Part shown: positions 60,619 through 64,000 of the stretch, one piece after another
Numbering within the stretch: position 1 is the first letter of the stretch
Layout: every line of letters starts with the position of its first letter
Assembly: GCA_002431395.1 (NCBI GenBank)
Contig: DJEU01000032.1
Location: forward strand, 186,001-250,000
Direction: 5' to 3'
DNA: 64,000 nucleotides
Source: Lachnoclostridium sp. UBA5890
Lineage (GTDB): Bacteria > Bacillota > Clostridia > Lachnospirales > Lachnospiraceae
Made by a program: the position numbers and the translations under genes
The notes under the pieces: model-generated
What the model was told of the DNA's origin: nothing
Databases searched by the model: none
The model's input: the letters and a program-made list of their open reading frames with translations, nothing else

Positions 60619-61497
60619 TTACTGTAAATGCTTTTCGTATTTTCCCACAACGGACATTCCATCTTTTACAACGACAAACGCATGCTCATCCACCTCTTTT
60701 AACTCACGCTTCAAATGAGCACATTCGTATTTGGACAGAACGACAATGACCATATACGTATTTTCCTCGGTATAACCGCCCTTCGCTTCCCACCAGGTCG
60801 CATCCCGGTGATATTCATTGACAATATAATCAATGATCTCCAGCGGTTTCTTTTTGGTAAATATTACCACTTCCGTGTTAATGTTCTGGGTATGCGTCCG
60901 GTCGACCATCAGCATATTTACCGCCGAATAGATAATGCTGTACACCGCCGTAGGAAGCCCGAACAGCACCGCACAAATAATGTAAATAACGGCATTTACC
61001 GACAATGACACTTTCCCGACACTAAATCCCTTGAACCGTTTGGTAAAGATCATTCCAACGATATCCAGACCGCCACTGGAGCCCCCGGACTGCAATGCTA
61101 TGCCGATTCCGGTTCCGCCAAAAATCCCACCGATGATGCTCGCGGTAAGAGAATCCTGCACAATCGGCACCGCCGGTATCGGGATCAGACTGAGAAACAG
61201 TGTCTGACTGATCACGCAGACCAGTGTGCGAAAGAAGAATTTCTTACCAACAAATACATACGCCAACGCAAAGAGCGGAATGTTCAGAAGCATGTTGATG
61301 ATACCGGCAATGTCCGTCGCTCCGGCTACCACATGAAGATATCGCACCAATACCGTACGAAGCACCTGGCTGATTCCCAGAACTCCGCCATTGTAGAGGT
61401 TTGCCGGTACGATAAAAAGGTTAATGCCGGCTGAAAAAATCAGCATCCCGATCACTGCCATCGCATTTCGTTGCCAATATTCCCGCTTTGTATTCAT
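60619..61497 (-). CDS. YitT family membrane protein (DUF161 plus DUF2179)
   Basis: 292 aa. Five to six transmembrane segments (about residues 14-190) include the conserved Gly-rich stretch GGIFGGTGIGIALQSGGSSGGLDIVG. The C-terminal cytoplasmic DUF2179 domain covers about 205-285 (VVIFTKKKPLEIIDYIVNEYHRDATWWEAKGGYT). No transported substrate is established for the family. It follows the P-type ATPase gene by 42 nt and is probably co-transcribed with it. GAGG or AGGA lies upstream of the ATG. Confidence 0.92.
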   Translation of the reverse strand: MNTKREYWQRNAMAVIGMLIFSAGINLFIVPANLYNGGVLGISQVLRTVLVRYLHVVAGATDIAGIINMLLNIPLFALAYVFVGKKFFFRTLVCVISQTLFLSLIPIPAVPIVQDSLTASIIGGIFGGTGIGIALQSGGSSGGLDIVGMIFTKRFKGFSVGKVSLSVNAVIYIICAVLFGLPTAVYSIIYSAVNMLMVDRTHTQNINTEVVIFTKKKPLEIIDYIVNEYHRDATWWEAKGGYTEENTYMVIVVLSKYECAHLKRELKEVDEHAFVVVKDGMSVVGKYEKHLQ

Positions 61498-61539
61498 ATC
61501 CTCGCCTCTTTTCTCGAAAAGTGTGTTTCTGAGTTTATT

Positions 61540-64000
61540 TTAACAGATTGTTTTCCTTCTTGCCAGTACAATTTTACCCATCTGAATCACTATGGTCGGT
61601 GCCACCGCCAACCCCAGAATAAAAGCATATTGCGCCTTATTTAACGGCATGACCTCAAACAGATTGTTCAGCCCCGGAATAAAGAGAACTGCCGCCAGCA
61701 ATAAGGTACCTGCCGCAAATGCACCGATGCTCCACAAATTCGTAGAAAGTTTTACATCAATAAGCGGACGTTCACTCCGGCAGGTAAATCCGTGAAACAA
61801 CCGCGCCAGCGTCAGGGTCGCAAATGCCATCGTCGCCGCCGTTGCCGCGTCTTTCTGCAAGCCCATCGCAAAAGCTGTCATCGCCGCTGTCGCAATGAGT
61901 GCACCATATCCCAAAAGACGTCGCACAAATTTTCCTGTAAGGATACCTTCTTTGGGATTTCTTGGCTTTTGCGCTAATAATTGCGGATCCGATGGTTCCA
62001 TACCGATGGCAAGCGCCGGCAGCGAATCGGTCAATAAATTTATAAAGAGAAGATGCACCGGTTCAAATGGCGACGGCAGTGCCAGCACGGAACAGGCAAG
62101 TACCGCAAGGATTGCTGCCATATTTCCGGAAAGCAGAAACTGAATTGCATTTTTAATATTGCGATAAACATTTCTTCCGTTTAAAACGGCTTTGATGATC
62201 GTTGCAAAATTGTCATCCGCGAGAATCATCGCCGACGCATCTTTCGACACCTCTGTACCGGTAATTCCCATCGCCACGCCAATATCGGCTTTTTTCAATG
62301 CCGGTGCATCGTTGACACCATCGCCCGTCATCGCCGTGATGCGCCCTTTCTTCTGCCAGCTTTTTACAATTCGGATTTTGTTTTCCGGCGATACTCTTGC
62401 ATAAACGGAGATTTCTTCCAAAAGCTTATCCAATTTTTCATCGCTCATGGCATCCAATTCTTGCCCGGTCACCGCCAGATCCCCCTCTTCGAAAATTCCA
62501 ATCTTTTCCGCGATAGCCGCCGCTGTCACTTTATGGTCACCCGTGATCATTACGGGGCGGATTCCGGCAAGTTTGGCTGTGCGGACTGCCTCTGCTGCTT
62601 CTGCCCGCGGTGGGTCGATCATTGCCACCAACCCAATAAATGTAAATCCATTTTCCTCGTCTAGCGTCAGTTTTTCGCCCTCATCCACTTCTTTATACGC
62701 AAAGGCAAGCACACGGAGACCATTTTCCGAAAATTCCTGATTCTGCCGCAGGATTTCTTCCTTTATCTTGTCATTGATCTCACGGTTTCTCCCACTTTCT
62801 GCCAATTTTACACTCCGATCCAGCAGAACATCGACAGCACCTTTGGTAAGTATCGTCGATACACCATGCAGACGGTATTTTGTACTCATCAGCTTGCGTT
62901 CTGAATCAAAGGCAATTTCTTCCAGTCTTGGCATCATTTCACGGATGTCTTCTTCTGAAATTCCCGCTTTTGTCAGCCCTGCTTTTTGTGCCATTGTCAA
63001 GAGACAGCTCTCCGTCGGATCCCCGATTTCCTTGCCATTTTGAAAAGAAGCGTCGTTATTCAGGATTGCATTATACAAAAGCTTTCGGTGCAATGGTTCG
63101 ATCAGATCCAATTCCTCCGGCTTCAAAACCATATGATCGATATAAATGTCCGTTACCGTCATTTTATTTTGTGTCAGCGTCCCCGTCTTATCGGAACAGA
63201 TTACCGACACGCACCCCAGACTTTCCACAGCTTTTAGCTCTTTGATGATGGCATTGTCTGCTGCCATTTTCCGCGTCCCCATCGCCTGCACGATCGTAAC
63301 GATGGAACTGAGTGCCTCCGGAATCGCCGCTACCGCAAGCGCCACGGCAAACATGAGCGAATCCAGCACCGGCTGCTTCTGCCAGATTCTGAGTGCAAAT
63401 ACAATGGCCGAAATAATCATAATAACAATGGCAAGTTTCTTTCCAAAATCATCCAAACTCGCCTGCAATGGCGTCTTTCTCTCCTGCGTAGCATTCATGA
63501 GATCTGCAATCTTTCCCATTTCTGTCTGCATTCCCGTCGCCGTCACCAGCACCGTTGCGCGCCCATATGTTACCAGCGTACCGGAATACACCATATTAAT
63601 CCTGTCTGCGAGCGCTGCTTCTCCCACGATAGCCTCGTTTGTCTTGTCAACATTTGCCGATTCCCCGGTCAACGAACTTTCATTGACCTGTAGCGAATAA
63701 TTGTCCAAAATACGCCCATCCGCTGCAATCATATCTCCCGCCTCCAAAAGCAAAATATCTCCCGGCACGACATCTTTGGAAACAATTTCCATTTTCTTTT
63801 CCTCACGAAGCACCTTTGCGTGTGGCGACGACAGGGCTTTCAACGAGTCCAGCGATTTTTCCGCCTTAAGGTACTGTACCGTTCCAAGCACCGCATTCAT
63901 CACAATGACAACAAAGATCACGACGGTGCTCTCTACATTTCCGGATAGCATCGACACAACCGCCGCAATGATCAAAATGATAACGAGCAGATCCAGAAAC
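61540..64000 (-). CDS. Ca2+-type P-type ATPase, truncated at window edge
   Basis: 819 codons are visible; the N-terminal end lies beyond 64000. The frame stays open from the edge and reads FLDLLVIILIIAAVVS before the first possible start inside the window. It has the actuator TGESANVDK, phosphorylation site CSDKTGTLTQNK, hinge TGDGVNDAPALKKADIGVAMG and C-terminal transmembrane helices. The PEAL segment (AAIPEALSSIVTIV) and the NLLTDSLPALAIG segment are typical of P2A/P2B Ca2+ pumps of bacteria. It exports Ca2+ or a similar cation. It is followed by the YitT gene. Confidence 0.92.
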   Translation of the reverse strand, partial: FLDLLVIILIIAAVVSMLSGNVESTVVIFVVIVMNAVLGTVQYLKAEKSLDSLKALSSPHAKVLREEKKMEIVSKDVVPGDILLLEAGDMIAADGRILDNYSLQVNESSLTGESANVDKTNEAIVGEAALADRINMVYSGTLVTYGRATVLVTATGMQTEMGKIADLMNATQERKTPLQASLDDFGKKLAIVIMIISAIVFALRIWQKQPVLDSLMFAVALAVAAIPEALSSIVTIVQAMGTRKMAADNAIIKELKAVESLGCVSVICSDKTGTLTQNKMTVTDIYIDHMVLKPEELDLIEPLHRKLLYNAILNNDASFQNGKEIGDPTESCLLTMAQKAGLTKAGISEEDIREMMPRLEEIAFDSERKLMSTKYRLHGVSTILTKGAVDVLLDRSVKLAESGRNREINDKIKEEILRQNQEFSENGLRVLAFAYKEVDEGEKLTLDEENGFTFIGLVAMIDPPRAEAAEAVRTAKLAGIRPVMITGDHKVTAAAIAEKIGIFEEGDLAVTGQELDAMSDEKLDKLLEEISVYARVSPENKIRIVKSWQKKGRITAMTGDGVNDAPALKKADIGVAMGITGTEVSKDASAMILADDNFATIIKAVLNGRNVYRNIKNAIQFLLSGNMAAILAVLACSVLALPSPFEPVHLLFINLLTDSLPALAIGMEPSDPQLLAQKPRNPKEGILTGKFVRRLLGYGALIATAAMTAFAMGLQKDAATAATMAFATLTLARLFHGFTCRSERPLIDVKLSTNLWSIGAFAAGTLLLAAVLFIPGLNNLFEVMPLNKAQYAFILGLAVAPTIVIQMGKIVLARRKTIC

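Overview
The window looks like a chromosomal segment of a gut-type, spore-forming, anaerobic member of the Clostridia, most likely Lachnospiraceae. The evidence is the protein set: class III fructose-1,6-bisphosphatase, a giant 2-hydroxyacyl-CoA dehydratase activase, a PFL/ACT pair, GerW and a SpoIIM-like protein, an FtsA-like protein with extra C-terminal domains, proofreading-less PolA, and strong GGAGG ribosome-binding sites. Nearly all genes lie on the minus strand. The exceptions are a 46-codon gene near 32.7 kb and the giant activase at 42.5-46.7 kb. I saw no rRNA, tRNA, CRISPR array, prophage or transposase.

Layout by region. 1-8.6 kb: a tight operon with two half-ABC exporters carrying N-terminal zinc ribbons, a DUF1854 protein, a LicC/LicA-like cytidylyltransferase-kinase fusion and an IspD/TarI-like cytidylyltransferase, preceded by a rhodanese-TtcA fusion. 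8.6-10.5 kb: fbp. 10.6-14.1 kb: a GntR (YtrA-like)-controlled ABC operon with a consensus promoter and a clear operator. 14.2-14.3 kb: an unassigned structured noncoding segment. 14.4-19.4 kb: a GldA/F/G-like ABC system with a DUF4340 protein. 19.5-30.3 kb: housekeeping genes (SpoIIM-like, NudF-like, PepD, PFL, ACT, MBL hydrolase, FtsA-like, CoaE, PolA). 30.4-33.5 kb: FakA-like and Asp23 proteins, a small membrane protein, L28 and GerW. 33.5-36.1 kb: DUF2953 and two unknown proteins. 36.2-42.3 kb: a double GT-C glycosyltransferase, a rhomboid/Derlin-like pseudoprotease, CorA and a LysM protein. 42.5-46.7 kb: the activase. 46.8-48.1 kb: an AT-rich AbiE-type toxin-antitoxin pair. 48.3-50 kb: leuA. 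50.1-53.7 kb: the c-di-AMP cyclase operon. 53.8-58.9 kb: a KdpDE-like two-component system, a Na/Pi symporter and a K+/H+ antiporter. 59.2-64 kb: eno, a YitT protein and a truncated Ca2+-type P-ATPase.

The main points of interest are as follows. (i) A structured palindromic repeat occurs at 41.4 and 59.0 kb with compensatory base changes. (ii) Two terminator hairpins with a nearly identical core bracket the AbiE pair in opposite orientation. (iii) The DUF1854/zinc-ribbon exporter cassette carries CDP-alcohol-type activation enzymes. (iv) A noncoding segment at 14.2 kb has stems that tolerate G-U pairs only on the minus strand. (v) c-di-AMP synthesis and ion transport genes sit side by side. 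Base composition was judged by eye only.
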